Part shown: in pieces, positions 60,801 through 64,000 of the stretch
Position numbering within the stretch: position 1 is the stretch's first letter
How the letters are laid out: each line of letters opens with the position of its first letter
DNA from: Atherinomorus stipes
Lineage: Eukaryota > Chordata > Actinopteri > Atheriniformes > Atherinidae
Direction of reading: 5' to 3'
DNA length: 64,000 nt
NCBI GenBank assembly: GCA_023101725.1
Contig: JALJCO010010310.1
Coordinates: 22,501 to 86,500 of the forward strand
Program-made: the position numbers and the translations under genes
The notes under the pieces: model-generated
Database searches by the model: none
Seen by the model: the letters and a program-made list of their open reading frames with translations, nothing else
Told to the model about the DNA's origin: nothing

Positions 60801-63022
60801 TGCGATCAAACGGCAACGAAACAGCTACGAAGCTGCGATGAAACAGCAACGAAACAGCTACGAAGCTGCGATGAAACAGCGATGTAGTGGCAACAAAGCA
60901 AAGACAAACCGGCGCCAAAGCAGTGACGAGAGGGAGAAAAAATCATTTTCCAGGACAACTCAAGCTTTTCAAGGACATTTTTCTCATTTTCTATGTTTTC
61001 CATGACTGGAAAAATGTTCAATCCTTTTCCAGGTTTTCCAGGACGCGTGAGAACCCTGAGAGTATTTACAGCTTAGGGCTGGACAATTATGGAAAAAATT
61101 ATAATCACGATTATTTTGACTGATATTGAAATCACGATTAATATACACGATTATTCATTGATTTTATAAAAAGTATTTATTGAACCACCAAAATTCAACT
61201 TCAAATATAACTTAAAAAAAAAAAAAAAACGGAAATAAATTAGAAACAAGTAAAGGAGTAAAATAAGAATATTATTAAAGACAAGTATAGCAACAAAAAT
61301 GAACTCACTCTATATAACTCTGTCTACCCTGCAGTCTGTTCAATTCAGGATTAATCGTTTTTATTCAATTACAGTGTTTTTATGATCGTGAAAAGGCAAA
61401 GTTGAAATCACCATTAAAATTTGATTAATTGTCCAGCCCTACTACAGCTAATATAAACAAAAAAGGTTCTTGACCATTAATGGACTGAAAAATTATTCAA
61501 AATTCAGGCAAATGGACTAACAAAAACTATTAAAATGCAGAAAATTATTGAGTAATTATGAAAAATCTTTAACCTATATATTTTGAATATATATTTTAAA
61601 TTCTTCGTTTTAAATCAGGTTATTTTATGTGCAGTTTCATTTCTGCAAATACTGTATGTGCTGGAATTTGTATCAGGTCACAGTTCCCTTACCTGCTCCG
61701 CCGAATATTTCCTCCAGACTCCAGATGTGTAAACAGAAACTATGCAGAGACTTGCCTAAATGCAAAATAAAAAATCTAAAAATAAAAAAAATAAAACCCT
61801 AAGCTAATGTCATCAAAACGAACAAGAAACTATACTAATCCTGCTGTTCATCTGTGGTAAAAACAAGCACCTTCTTATGCTAAAACTAGTTACTGTGATT
61901 TTAAAAAACGACTGAAAACCAGTTAAAACCATGTAAAACACGATATGAATGACAGAATAAACTATTCTCTCTATTTTCCTCACCATTTGTCTCTTTTCAT
62001 TATCAATCTCTCTGGCAATGACCACTGAACGCTCCACTCTGCCATGACTTCTTGGTGCCACCTTGTGTTTATATTGCCGAACTGCGCCACACGTAGCGAC
62101 AAATGATGACGTCATCGACTCGTATCGCTGCCGCAGCTTGAAAGGTGAGAGTCTTAGCTATCAAATGAAAAAAAAATCGTTCTAGCTATTAGTCTTTATT
62201 TTAAATCAGTTTAAACAGGATTATGCTAACAAGGACCTCCCGGGGCCGATCCGTTTTTAAGGGTTAAAGGAGTCATCACCTGATTTTTCACTTATCGCTT
62301 CACTAAAATAGTTTTTATGAGACTACATATGAGATGTTAACTGTGCAGAATGTTTGAAACCTGTTTAATTTAATTAAGAATGTTACTGCAGTAGATCTAG
62401 CTGACATTCTCAGATAAAGTGAGGTTGAAATTCAATTGCGCAAAAACTCCAGGTATTACGGTACGGCTTCCACATCAGCTCCAAAGGTCTACAGCAGGAT
62501 GGTCGTCATGTATGATTAAGCCATCGCAGTGGCTGAAATTACTGCTGAAATCTAGTATGTGATATTTACATATACCATTACGTTCGTGGTACTAGTTGTA
62601 AAAATGTTTGTTTTATTTTTTTCGTAATGACCCGTCTGCACCTTGGCTGACAACAAGGTGTCACACGATTATTTAAACCATCTTTCTGGAAGATGATCCT
62701 CTACAAGACTTCTACAAAGAAATCAAAAATGGCAAGCCAACTATCTTGAATTATTTTGATTAAACAAACATTTCTAACCAGTGTGTCAACTTCATCACCG
62801 AAGTGGAGCTGTGCTGTCCATTCAAACTAAACATGTTTCAGTACTTAAAAAACAGGAGTTTGATATGAAACATTCAGAAGTGTGCAAAACACAGATGCCC
62901 ATCTTTGCCTTTTTAGCCACAGCTTGCCACACAAGTTACAGAGAATATAAGTAAACGAGTACTGTACCTTCCTTCCAGACTTTCCGTTATCTGTCTTGTC
63001 TGCAGATTTAGTCGGCTTAGTG
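14334..63022 (-). CDS. top1: top1, DNA topoisomerase I (nuclear, type IB), 18 exons; 5' end outside the window
   Basis: Eighteen minus-strand exons join in consistent phases into about 708 residues ending ...[13 protein letters not shown]. Layout: charged Lys/Glu/Ser N-terminal region (exons 1-5); core domain from the WRWWEEEKYE segment through H632 (exons 5-15); coiled-coil linker (exons 15-17); C-terminal domain with the active-site Tyr (exons 17-18). All five catalytic residues are present (human numbering): R488 in [14 protein letters not shown]532 in [14 protein letters not shown]590 in [11 protein letters not shown]632 in LCNHQRAP, Y723 in [10 protein letters not shown]. The enzyme nicks one strand, forms a 3'-phosphotyrosyl bond and relaxes supercoils during transcription and replication. 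The Lys-rich N-terminus argues for nuclear top1 rather than top1mt. The gene spans at least 48.7 kb because its introns hold many repeats. Exon 5 carries an apparent +1 frameshift. The start codon and first exons lie beyond 64 kb. Which teleost top1 paralogue this is cannot be decided. Confidence 0.95.
14439..14537. repeat. 33-bp x 3 tandem repeat covering the last top1 3' splice region
   Basis: Units start at 14439, 14472 and 14505 (GGACACGGACAGAACCATCA...). Only the copy next to the exon is followed by a usable AG. The period is divisible by 3, so the unspliced frame stays open through the array. Confidence 0.9.
14792..15624. mobile_element. TTAA-flanked non-autonomous DNA transposon with long TIRs, copy 1
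   Basis: TTAA at 14792-14795 and 15621-15624 flank inverted ends AAAGGGGAAGTTCAGGATTT and CTGAACTTCCCCTT. Inverted similarity extends at least 170 bp inward (TTTGACATAGGGCCTCATTT). TTAA targets are typical of piggyBac and Kolobok groups. No transposase ORF. Confidence 0.85.
15744..16133. mobile_element. hAT-like MITE, perfect 8-bp target duplication CTCAGCTG
   Basis: The ends are TAGGGCCGGACGATTATGG and TTGTCCAGCTCTA. CTCAGCTG occurs at 15736-15743 and 16134-16141. A second copy is at 61074-61441 and a fragment at 27295-27385. Confidence 0.9.
16142..16560. repeat. Tc1-type MITE fragment (family of 43280-43793)
   Basis: It shares CAAGCATGATGGGGCTC-like text and CCAATCAGACGTCTGCACCT. Its right end GGAGGGTATGAATAACTGAG is a degraded Tc1-type terminus. 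Confidence 0.7.
16838..17452. mobile_element. Carrier II hAT-like MITE containing the inner satellite MITE, perfect 8-bp TSD
   Basis: The ends are TACGGCTGTGCGATATAC and CATATCGCCCAGCCCTG. GATAATAC is duplicated at 16830-16837 and 17453-17460. The inner element (GGGTGGGAAAAAATACCGAT ... ATTTTTTCCCACCC) occupies about 16980-17322, after the carrier text CACCTGATTATTTAA. Confidence 0.9.
17502..17651 (-). CDS. top1: top1 window exon 17 (linker end, active-site Tyr723)
   Basis: 150 nt: acceptor GCCTCAG|TTTGGTG, donor GCGTG|GTGAGC. It reads [20 protein letters not shown], then [10 protein letters not shown]. The Tyr is the nucleophile that links to DNA. Confidence 0.97.
17821..18166. repeat. 20-bp minisatellite in top1 intron 16
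   Basis: Tandem GGCTTTTATTGTGCCGTGGC units, with 23-bp variants carrying GAAGGTGTGGC. All plus-strand frames stay open through the array, giving spurious ORFs rich in [13 protein letters not shown]. Confidence 0.95.
18199..18299 (-). CDS. top1: top1 window exon 16 (linker coiled coil)
   Basis: 101 nt: acceptor GTCCCAG|ATCGAC, donor CAGGC|GTAAGT. It reads [20 protein letters not shown], then [13 protein letters not shown]. It lies just beside a 20-bp minisatellite in the following intron. Confidence 0.93.
18421..19330. repeat. Long inverted repeat (two arms of about 400 bp)
   Basis: The left arm (AATTCAGTCAGTTTTAGTTA..., GAGCAGGTTTGC) and right arm (...GGCAAACCTGCTCAAAACTA) are inverse complements with a short spacer near 18800-18860. 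The sequence resembles a dispersed fish repeat (AAGGTTATTATAGTAAACTA) inserted head to head. Confidence 0.75.
19392..19519 (-). CDS. top1: top1 window exon 15 (core end; catalytic His632, start of linker)
   Basis: 128 nt: acceptor TTTAAAG|AGTCGG, donor GCCAAG|GTGAGG. It reads [20 protein letters not shown], then [12 protein letters not shown] with His632, then the first linker helix. Confidence 0.96.
19520..19879 (-). other. top1 intron 14, no repeat recognised
   Basis: A 360-bp GT-AG intron with no visible feature. Confidence 0.6.
19880..19994 (-). CDS. top1: top1 window exon 14 (core; catalytic Arg590)
   Basis: 115 nt: acceptor GGTTGCAG|ACGACC, donor AACA|GTAAGT. It reads [20 protein letters not shown], then [18 protein letters not shown], with Arg590 in the VFRTYNAS motif. 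Confidence 0.96.
20381..20690. mobile_element. Tc1-like transposon end fragment
   Basis: TA then CAGCTGTGTGAAAAAGTTTT and the text GCAGCAACAACTGCATCAAG match a common fish Tc1-like element end. The body is missing. Confidence 0.7.
20896..21138. repeat. GGTATCTGCA minisatellite
   Basis: About 240 bp of degenerate 10-12-bp units (GGTATCTGCA, GGTATCTGTA, GATATCTGCC), starting shortly after the Tc1 fragment. ORFs on both strands here are artefacts. Confidence 0.9.
21140..22039. other. top1 intron 13 segment, no feature recognised
   Basis: Intronic sequence without recognisable coding exon or repeat. Confidence 0.5.
22040..22170. repeat. (CA)n microsatellite
   Basis: About 130 bp of CA dinucleotides with short interruptions. 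Confidence 0.98.
22446..23282. mobile_element. DNA transposon-like element with AGGCAGGTCCACACTACAGG ends
   Basis: The right end TCCTGTAGTGTGTACCTAGC is the inverse complement of the left with a few changes. No ORF of transposase type. The superfamily is not clear. Confidence 0.6.
23290..24250. other. MITE fragment (to about 23650), then unrecognised intron sequence
   Basis: 23560-23650 carries GTATCGAATCGACAGG..., an inverted relative of 11327-11808. 23650-24250 shows pyrimidine-rich text with ORFs lacking a recognisable domain. Confidence 0.45.
24251..26053 (+). mobile_element. CAGGGTTCCC-family element, copy 1, with nested TTAA element and GACGAAGCAGA minisatellite
   Basis: The left end is TAGGGTCCCCACTTTTCTTC and the right end GCGTGGGAACCCCG. 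Flanks CTAGT and CTAAT match at 4 of 5. The element is split by the TTAA transposon at 24326-25177. It resumes at GCTTTTGGAAAAGTG and carries a large purine minisatellite (about 25255-25880; units GACGAAGCAGA, GACGAAGAAGA, GATGAAGCAGA). The minus-strand Leu/Ser-rich ORF of 259 codons is that array. Confidence 0.85.
24326..25177. mobile_element. TTAA-flanked non-autonomous DNA transposon with long TIRs, copy 2
   Basis: TTAA at 24326-24329 and 25174-25177. It is closely similar to 14792-15624 along its whole length, including GTGATGTCATCTGCTGCTAC, and is nested in the CAGGGTTCCC-family copy 1. Confidence 0.88.
26054..26714. other. top1 intron 13 segment next to exon 13, no feature recognised
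   Basis: No repeat recognised. The long plus-strand ORF across this region is antisense to exon 13 and has no domain of its own. Confidence 0.5.
26715..26783 (-). CDS. top1: top1 window exon 13 (core)
   Basis: 69 nt: acceptor TTTACAG|GTTTTT, donor CTTAAT|GTGAGT. It reads [20 protein letters not shown], then RLN, continuous with exons 12 and 14. It is isolated between introns of about 9 kb and 6.7 kb. Confidence 0.95.
26784..27422. other. top1 intron 12 segment; hAT MITE fragment at 27295-27385
   Basis: 27295-27385 (CGATAATGGAAAAAA ... AATCACGATTATTC) is a fragment of the 15744-16133 family. Otherwise nothing is recognised. Confidence 0.55.
27840..28890 (+). pseudogene. Tc1-like transposase pseudogene
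   Basis: The N-terminal helix-turn-helix region is readable ([20 protein letters not shown], then [11 protein letters not shown]). Catalytic-domain text ([20 protein letters not shown], then [19 protein letters not shown]) lies past the insertion in another frame. Stops, frame changes and the 343-bp insertion make it non-functional. The family cuts and pastes DNA at TA sites. Confidence 0.9.
28244..28586 (+). mobile_element. CAGGGTTCCC-family MITE, copy 2, 5-bp TSD CATAT
   Basis: The ends are CAGGGTTCTCACTCTTTTCT and CGCGTGGGAACCCTG. CATAT flanks it at 28239-28243 and 28587-28591. The Tc1 host reads continuously as GACATATGAAAGCCC if the element and one CATAT are removed. The internal minisatellite is nearly absent here. 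Confidence 0.9.
29347..30194. other. top1 intron 12 segment, no feature recognised
   Basis: No exon, repeat family or RNA gene is recognised. Confidence 0.5.
30195..31380 (+). mobile_element. Second Tc1-like transposon remnant (different subfamily), transposase degraded
   Basis: The text GTGGAACTGTGATAGGATGC, GGAGGGGGGATTATGGTGTG, and the end GACGATACTTTGGGCAGTAT belong to a common fish Tc1-like family. The left terminus is missing and the ORF is broken by many small indels. Confidence 0.85.
31381..32210. other. top1 intron 12 segment, no feature recognised
   Basis: Intron sequence with a short (AAAT)n run near 31860. Confidence 0.5.
32215..33590 (+). mobile_element. L2/CR1-type LINE remnant: reverse transcriptase fragment and 3' end, split by a MITE
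   Basis: Before the insertion: [40 protein letters not shown] and [15 protein letters not shown] (RT domain). After it: a C-terminal region and a 3' end with AATAAAAATAAAATG-like repeats. Stop codons and a missing middle part show it is dead. Confidence 0.85.
32610..33015 (+). mobile_element. CAGGGTTCCC-family MITE, copy 3, inside the LINE remnant
   Basis: The ends are CGGGGTTCCCACTGTTTTCT and CGCTTGGGAACCCTG, with a short GACGAAG-type minisatellite at about 32765-32890. No clear target duplication. Confidence 0.85.
33894..34771 (-). mobile_element. Composite carrier I + inner satellite MITE, copy C2, perfect 8-bp TSD
   Basis: ATTTCTAG occurs at 33886-33893 and 34772-34779. The carrier ends are TAGGAATGCACAATGTAATC and ATATCATGCATCCCAA. 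The inner element with satellite is at about 34084-34612, at the same junctions as the other copies. Orientation is inverted relative to C1. Confidence 0.92.
34820..35514. mobile_element. hAT-like MITE (TAGGGCTGTGCAATATACC / ATTGAGCAGCCCAA)
   Basis: Inverted termini, with flanks GGCCATGC (34812-34819) and GGCCACGC (35515-35522) matching 7 of 8. A/T-rich body without ORF. Confidence 0.8.
35772..35957 (-). CDS. top1: top1 window exon 12 (core; catalytic Arg488 and Lys532)
   Basis: 186 nt, phase 0 to 0: acceptor TGAACAAG|CTGGCG, donor [32 protein letters not shown] carries catalytic Arg488, and [17 protein letters not shown] carries Lys532 (human numbering). Confidence 0.97.
36173..36883 (+). 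mobile_element. Composite carrier I + inner satellite MITE, copy C3, perfect 8-bp TSD
   Basis: The ends are TAGGGATGCATGATATTGG and ATATCGTGCATCCCTA. ATAATCTT is duplicated at 36165-36172 and 36884-36891. The inner element is at about 36315-36737. It lies 25 bp from the exon 11 donor side. Confidence 0.95.
36909..37052 (-). CDS. top1: top1 window exon 11 (core)
   Basis: 144 nt, phase 0 to 0: acceptor AACTACAG|GGAGAG, donor GACAAG|GTCTGC (a weak donor). It reads [20 protein letters not shown] and ends [13 protein letters not shown]. Confidence 0.95.
37053..37663. other. top1 intron 10 segment, no feature recognised
   Basis: Intron sequence without visible repeat or exon. Confidence 0.5.
37664..38959 (+). 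mobile_element. CAGGGTTCCC-family element, copy 4, with large minisatellite and nested hAT
   Basis: The ends are CAGGGTTCCCACTCTTTTCT and GCGTGGGAACCATG; flanks TAGTT and TTGTT match 4 of 5. The minisatellite (GACGAAGCGGA, GACAAAGCAGA, GATGAAATGGA) is split by the hAT MITE at 37918-38364 and continues to about 38825. Confidence 0.88.
37918..38364. mobile_element. hAT-like MITE (TAGGGCTGCAACTATCGATT / GTAACCGTTGCAGCCCTA)
   Basis: Flanks TATGAAAT (37910-37917) and TACGAAAT (38365-38372) match 7 of 8. A well-known type of fish hAT MITE end, inserted into the minisatellite. Confidence 0.9.
38960..39694. other. top1 intron 10 segment, no feature recognised
   Basis: Nothing recognised. Confidence 0.5.
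39695..40132. mobile_element. MITE with CACTGCAAAAACAACTCTTA / TTGAATTTTTACAGTG ends
   Basis: Inverted termini with the shared CTTGGTAAGA segment at both ends, and an inverted-repeat body (CTTATCAAGAAAATTG / TTGACAAGATTTCTTCTGAT). CACTG-type ends suggest a CMC/Chapaev-like group; this is inferred. Confidence 0.75.
40133..41021. other. top1 intron 10 segment; hAT end fragment near 40180-40300
   Basis: ACGACTAATTGTGCAGCCCTA near 40280-40298 is a hAT-type right end. The rest is unrecognised. Confidence 0.5.
41022..41166 (-). CDS. top1: top1 window exon 10 (core)
   Basis: 145 nt: acceptor TCCGGCAG|GGAATC, donor CTCAAG|GTACTC. It reads [20 protein letters not shown] and [17 protein letters not shown]. 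Confidence 0.96.
41167..42057. other. top1 intron 9, no feature recognised
   Basis: An 891-bp intron without recognised repeat. Confidence 0.55.
42058..42245 (-). CDS. top1: top1 window exon 9 (core)
   Basis: 188 nt: acceptor GACGTAG|GCTTTA, donor AGCAA|GTAAGC. It includes [20 protein letters not shown] and [20 protein letters not shown], one of the most conserved stretches of eukaryotic TOP1. Confidence 0.96.
42335..42457 (-). CDS. top1: top1 window exon 8 (core)
   Basis: 123 nt, phase 0 to 0: acceptor GTGCAG|GAAATG, donor AAGCTG|GTAAGA. It reads [20 protein letters not shown] and ends NQTKEEKL. Confidence 0.95.
42579..43169. mobile_element. Carrier II hAT-like MITE with inner satellite MITE, perfect 8-bp TSD
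   Basis: CTAGAAAA occurs at 42571-42578 and 43170-43177. The ends are TAGGTCTGTGCGATATACTG and CATATCGCCCAGCCCTA. The inner element is at about 42753-43040, next to GATTGTTTAA on the left and TTATTTAAAC on the right. Confidence 0.92.
43280..43793. mobile_element. Tc1/mariner-type MITE with TA flanks (best-preserved copy)
   Basis: The ends are CAGTCGTCCTCAAAGTTATT and GATTTTGAGGATGACTG with TA on both sides. No ORF. The same termini bound the nest at 27425-29344. Confidence 0.88.
43794..44939. other. top1 intron 7 segment, no feature recognised
   Basis: A short (AC)n run near 44358-44372. ORFs here have no recognisable domain. Confidence 0.5.
45115..46552. mobile_element. hAT-like element nested in the LINE, near-perfect 8-bp TSD
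   Basis: The ends are TAGGGATGGGCGTCTGAG and AATTGCCCCATCCCTA. Flanks CCAGGAAG (45107-45114) and CCAGAAAG (46553-46560) match 7 of 8. The LINE reading resumes exactly across the insertion. Confidence 0.88.
45216..45788. repeat. CGTATTTTCCGGACTATAAG-type TIR element nested in the hAT element
   Basis: CCGTATGTTCCGGACTATGT at the left; CTTATAGTCTGGAAAATACA at the right. Internal doublings of GCGACTTATAGTTCGG lie near 45655-45720. Confidence 0.7.
46840..47929 (-). repeat. About 1.1-kb minisatellite grown from the LINE ORF
   Basis: The full unit (about 31 bp) is TGAGTCCAGGACTAGTCCCA plus GATATCAGGCC/TC; a half unit AACTAGTCCCAGATATCAG is interspersed. On the minus strand the unit reads [11 protein letters not shown], and both array edges pass into LINE sequence ([22 protein letters not shown]). 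Confidence 0.95.
47930..48890. other. LINE-derived / unrecognised intron sequence
   Basis: Between the minisatellite and the readable RT segment. A poly-G run lies at 48092-48101. No ORF of note; parts may be further decayed LINE. Confidence 0.4.
49147..49268 (-). CDS. top1: top1 window exon 7 (core)
   Basis: 122 nt: acceptor TGTTTAG|GTAAAAAG, donor AGGAAG|GTAAAG. It contains [20 protein letters not shown] and NFFKDWRK, hallmark core sequence. Confidence 0.95.
49269..49934. other. top1 intron 6 segment, no feature recognised
   Basis: Nothing recognised before the polypurine tract. Confidence 0.5.
49950..50394. repeat. Polypurine tract of about 445 bp (GGA/GAA-rich)
   Basis: Almost uninterrupted purines on the plus strand (GAGGAAG, AGAAGGAGG units), with rare pyrimidines. 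All frames stay open, producing Glu/Arg/Lys-rich plus-strand and Ser/Pro/Leu-rich minus-strand ORFs that are not genes. Confidence 0.95.
50485..50830. repeat. Imperfect inverted-repeat element (TTTTAGAGCCTAAAC ends)
   Basis: TTTTAGAGCCTAAACAGTAC at the left and ACCGTTTAGGCTCTAAAA at the right, with further inverted match GAAACTACGGA / TCCGTAGTTTC further in. It looks like a MITE; family unknown. Confidence 0.6.
50831..51523. other. top1 intron 6 segment before exon 6, no feature recognised
   Basis: Nothing recognised. Confidence 0.5.
51524..51639 (-). CDS. top1: top1 window exon 6 (start of core domain)
   Basis: 116 nt: acceptor TTTGTCAG|GTGGGA, donor GACG|GTCAGT. It reads [20 protein letters not shown] through NVHFYYDG, strongly conserved with the human WWEEERYPEGIKWKFLEHKG segment. 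Confidence 0.93.
51728..51856 (-). CDS. top1: top1 window exon 5, with apparent +1 frameshift in an 8-base homopolymer
   Basis: 129 nt between acceptor CTGCACAG and donor AGATG|GTTGAG. The phases of exons 4 and 6 require 3n+2, i.e. 128 nt. The first half reads [14 protein letters not shown] in phase 0. The second half reads [18 protein letters not shown], then [10 protein letters not shown], one frame away. The frame changes at the run of eight A (plus-strand T, 51814-51821); seven would restore a continuous reading. An alternative in-phase acceptor (GGAAG|AAGAGG) would avoid the shift but lacks a pyrimidine tract. Confidence 0.8.
51976..52063 (-). CDS. top1: top1 window exon 4 (N-terminal region)
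   Basis: 88 nt: acceptor CTTTAG|TTTAAAG, donor GAAAAG|GTAAAT. It reads [20 protein letters not shown], then KKSRKRTEK, and ends in phase 0. Confidence 0.85.
52217..52336 (-). CDS. top1: top1 window exon 3 (N-terminal region)
   Basis: 120 nt: acceptor AATGTAG|TGACTT, donor CTAC|GTAAGT. It reads [20 protein letters not shown], then RKRIKEEP..., resembling the IKDEPEDDGYF...LKRPR stretch of human TOP1. Confidence 0.85.
52337..53386. other. top1 intron 2 segment, no feature recognised
   Basis: A short (ATG)n run near 52735-52755. No exon or repeat family recognised. Confidence 0.5.
53387..54319 (+). mobile_element. Composite carrier I + inner satellite MITE, copy C4
   Basis: The ends are TAGGGATGCACAATATTAG and ATATCGTGCATCCCTA. 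The inner element starts at about 53543 and again at about 53707, after a partial duplication of carrier text (GAAGCTGAAAAAAATAAGCA), and ends near 54129. Flanks do not match. Confidence 0.88.
54641..55818 (+). mobile_element. hAT element remnant with a BED zinc-finger coding fragment
   Basis: The ends are TAGGGATGCACCGATGCATC and AACAATCGGTGCATCCCTA. Flanks TTGTTTAC (54633-54640) and TTTTTTAC (55819-55826) match 7 of 8. The plus-strand reading at about 55370-55470 gives [20 protein letters not shown], then STCST, resembling the BED zinc-finger start of hAT transposases. The rest of the transposase is gone. Confidence 0.82.
54831..55255. mobile_element. Nested hAT-like MITE, perfect 8-bp TSD GTGTCATC
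   Basis: The ends are TAGGGATGGGCGATATGG and ATATCGCCCATCCCTA. GTGTCATC occurs at 54823-54830 and 55256-55263. Preceded by a (TA)n run at about 54764-54808. Confidence 0.95.
55819..57055. other. top1 intron 2 segment, no feature recognised
   Basis: Nothing recognised. Confidence 0.5.
57060..58490 (+). mobile_element. CAGGGTTCCC-family copy 5: 5'-truncated, with a 1.3-kb minisatellite
   Basis: The right end (TTTTCCAGGACAACTCAAGA ... GTGAACCCTG) is present; the left end is lost. The array uses units GATGAAACTGC, GACGAAGCTGC and GATGAACCTGT. A 37-bp higher-order unit (GGTGGGTCCAATGAAACTGC plus GATGAAACAGCGACCAA) recurs about six times at 57870-58075. The overlapping minus-strand Ser/Phe/Arg/His-rich ORFs (up to 225 codons) are the array. 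Confidence 0.88.
58491..60027. other. top1 intron 2 segment, no feature recognised
   Basis: No exon, repeat or RNA gene is recognised in these 1.5 kb. Confidence 0.5.
60028..60074 (-). CDS. top1: top1 window exon 2 (N-terminal region)
   Basis: 47 nt: acceptor TTCATAG|GTCAAG, donor CCAG|GTAGGA. It reads [15 protein letters not shown] and ends in phase 2, which matches exon 3. Confidence 0.72.
60576..61058 (+). mobile_element. CAGGGTTCCC-family element, copy 6
   Basis: The ends are CAGGGTTCCCACTCTTTTCT and CGCGTGAGAACCCTG. The minisatellite of about 170 bp has units GACGAAGAAAA, GATGAAACAGC and TACGAAGCTGC. Flanks AGAAA and AGAGT match only 3 of 5. Confidence 0.88.
61074..61441. mobile_element. 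hAT-like MITE (family of 15744-16133)
   Basis: The ends are TAGGGCTGGACAATTATGG and TTGTCCAGCCCTA. Flanks TTACAGCT (61066-61073) and CTACAGCT (61442-61449) match 7 of 8. Confidence 0.9.
61450..62560. other. top1 intron 1 segment, no supported exon
   Basis: Intron sequence. A possible 26-nt exon near 61693 was rejected on phase grounds. Confidence 0.5.
62560..62720. repeat. Carrier II fragment lacking the inner element
   Basis: GTACTAGTTGTAAAAATGTT, GTAATGACCCGTCTGCACCT and GATTATTTAAACCATCTTTC follow carrier II across the point where the other two copies hold the inner element. Confidence 0.75.
62968..63022 (-). CDS. top1: top1 window exon 1 (N-terminal region)
   Basis: 55 nt: acceptor TTTCACAG|CACTAAG, donor AAG|GTACAG. 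It reads [18 protein letters not shown] after one split base. The composition fits the charged N-terminal region; its end phase (0) fits exon 2. Confidence 0.75.
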
Positions 63023-63250
63023 CTGTGAAACGGTTGATCCACACAGAGGATGGATGAAAACAAGCAAAAGAGAGAAAACATGTTAGAAATGTAGGATTGT
63101 AACGGAGCTGAAAGGGTGATTATTGGAGCTTAGTCACATCATGCAACAACACAGCTGCAGCTGAGAGCTACTTTGAAGATTCGTGCTCAAAGCAGGTAAA
63201 TTTACACTTTCATAAAACTTCTAAAGCTGCTTAGTGTAAAGCAGTCATTC

Positions 63251-63867
63251 TAGGGATGCACCATATTGGAATTTGCGATAACCAATATGCCAATATTTTG
63301 AAACTCATGTAGCCGATAACCAATATTGATACAGATATTGAAGCTGAAAAAAAATAAGCAGTCATTGCAAACAGCAGTTTTGTTATTAGTTTCCGACACT
63401 TTAAAAAAACAAGGGTGGGAAAAAATATCGATATACTGAAATGTCAAGATATTTTCATATGCCAATATCAAATCAATGTTTAAAAATGCGGCATCGATCC
63501 ATTTTACTTACATCTCGTGAGATTTTATTCTGTTACAAAATCTCACGATATTTCGTGAATTCCCGCAAGATCTCGTAACAGAACGATGAAATATCGCAAG
63601 ATTTCGTTAGTAAAATAGATCGATGCCATGTTTTTAAATGTCAATATCATATCAGCATATGAAAATATCACAATATTTCAGTGTACCAATATTTTTTTCC
63701 ACCCCGAGTCTTCAGAAGTTTTAAAGTCTGTAAAAAGTTTTTGAAGAGGAAGTTGTTTTTGTTTTTTTAAGACTTTAGAAACAGCGGGCTGATTGGTTAA
63801 ATATTGGTTAAATATCAGTTAAATATCGGTGGCCGATGTCCTGATACTCAGTTTTAAGGCTGATATA
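63251..63867 (+). mobile_element. Composite carrier I + inner satellite MITE, copy C5, right end cut by a Tc1 insertion
   Basis: It starts TAGGGATGCACCATATTGG. The inner element is at about 63411-63706. The carrier continues to TTTTAAGGCTGATA, where a TA-targeting element begins. Confidence 0.85.
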
Positions 63868-64000
63868 CAGGGGGTGGACAATGAAACTGAAACACTTGGT
63901 TTTAGACCACAATCATTTATTAGTATGGGGTGGGGGCTCCTTTTGGGGCCAATACAGCGACAATTCGTCTTGGAAATGACATATACAAGTCCTGAACAGT
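63868..64000. mobile_element. Tc1-like element end, cut by the window edge
   Basis: TA then CAGGGGGTGGACAATGAAAC. The interior in reverse resembles Tc1-like transposase-coding sequence (GACATATACAAGTCCTGAAC region). It is inserted at the TA of the carrier text GATATCG. Confidence 0.7.

Noticed and set aside
61688..61715. Possible 26-nt top1 exon (TCTGGAGGAAATATTCGGCG... before GTAAGG)
   Set aside because: It would break the phase between exon 1 (ends phase 0) and exon 2 (starts phase 0) and has no similarity to TOP1.

Overview
The window is intron-rich, repeat-dense vertebrate DNA, almost certainly from a teleost fish. Three conserved animal genes can be built exon by exon with matching splice phases. 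The space between exons is packed with repeats typical of fish: Tc1/mariner elements, hAT-like MITEs with 8-bp target duplications, TTAA-flanked elements, L2-type LINE remnants and minisatellites. No bacterial-style operons, rRNA, tRNA or CRISPR arrays were seen.

Layout. (1) 1-2.5 kb, minus strand: the first two coding exons of slc66a2 (pqlc1), a PQ-loop membrane protein. (2) 2.5-8.3 kb: intergenic, with a TIR element, a LINE-like tail, an A/T-rich hairpin-prone tandem region and a hAT-like relic. (3) 8.3-12.5 kb, plus strand: the complete hsbp1 gene (heat shock factor binding protein 1), with a TCTCGCGAGA promoter motif and a U12-type AT-AC intron. (4) 12.5-14.1 kb: repeats between the convergent hsbp1 and top1 3' ends. 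(5) 14.1-63.0 kb, minus strand: 18 exons of a nuclear DNA topoisomerase I gene (top1). They run from the charged N-terminal region to the stop codon; the start lies beyond 64 kb. All five catalytic residues are present. One exon carries an apparent 1-nt frameshift in an 8-base homopolymer. (6) Its introns hold most of the mobile DNA. The window ends inside a Tc1-like element.

The three genes are not known to act together. hsbp1 and top1 are tail to tail, and slc66a2 and hsbp1 are divergent but about 6 kb apart.

The most unusual material is in the repeats. A MITE carrying a 125-bp satellite sits at one fixed junction inside one hAT carrier in five copies, and inside a second, unrelated carrier in two more. 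A CAGGGTTCCC-ended family has a hypervariable internal GACGAAGC-type minisatellite and apparent 5-bp target duplications. A 1.1-kb minisatellite has grown out of a LINE reverse-transcriptase ORF. One slc66a2 intron is almost entirely a composite transposon.
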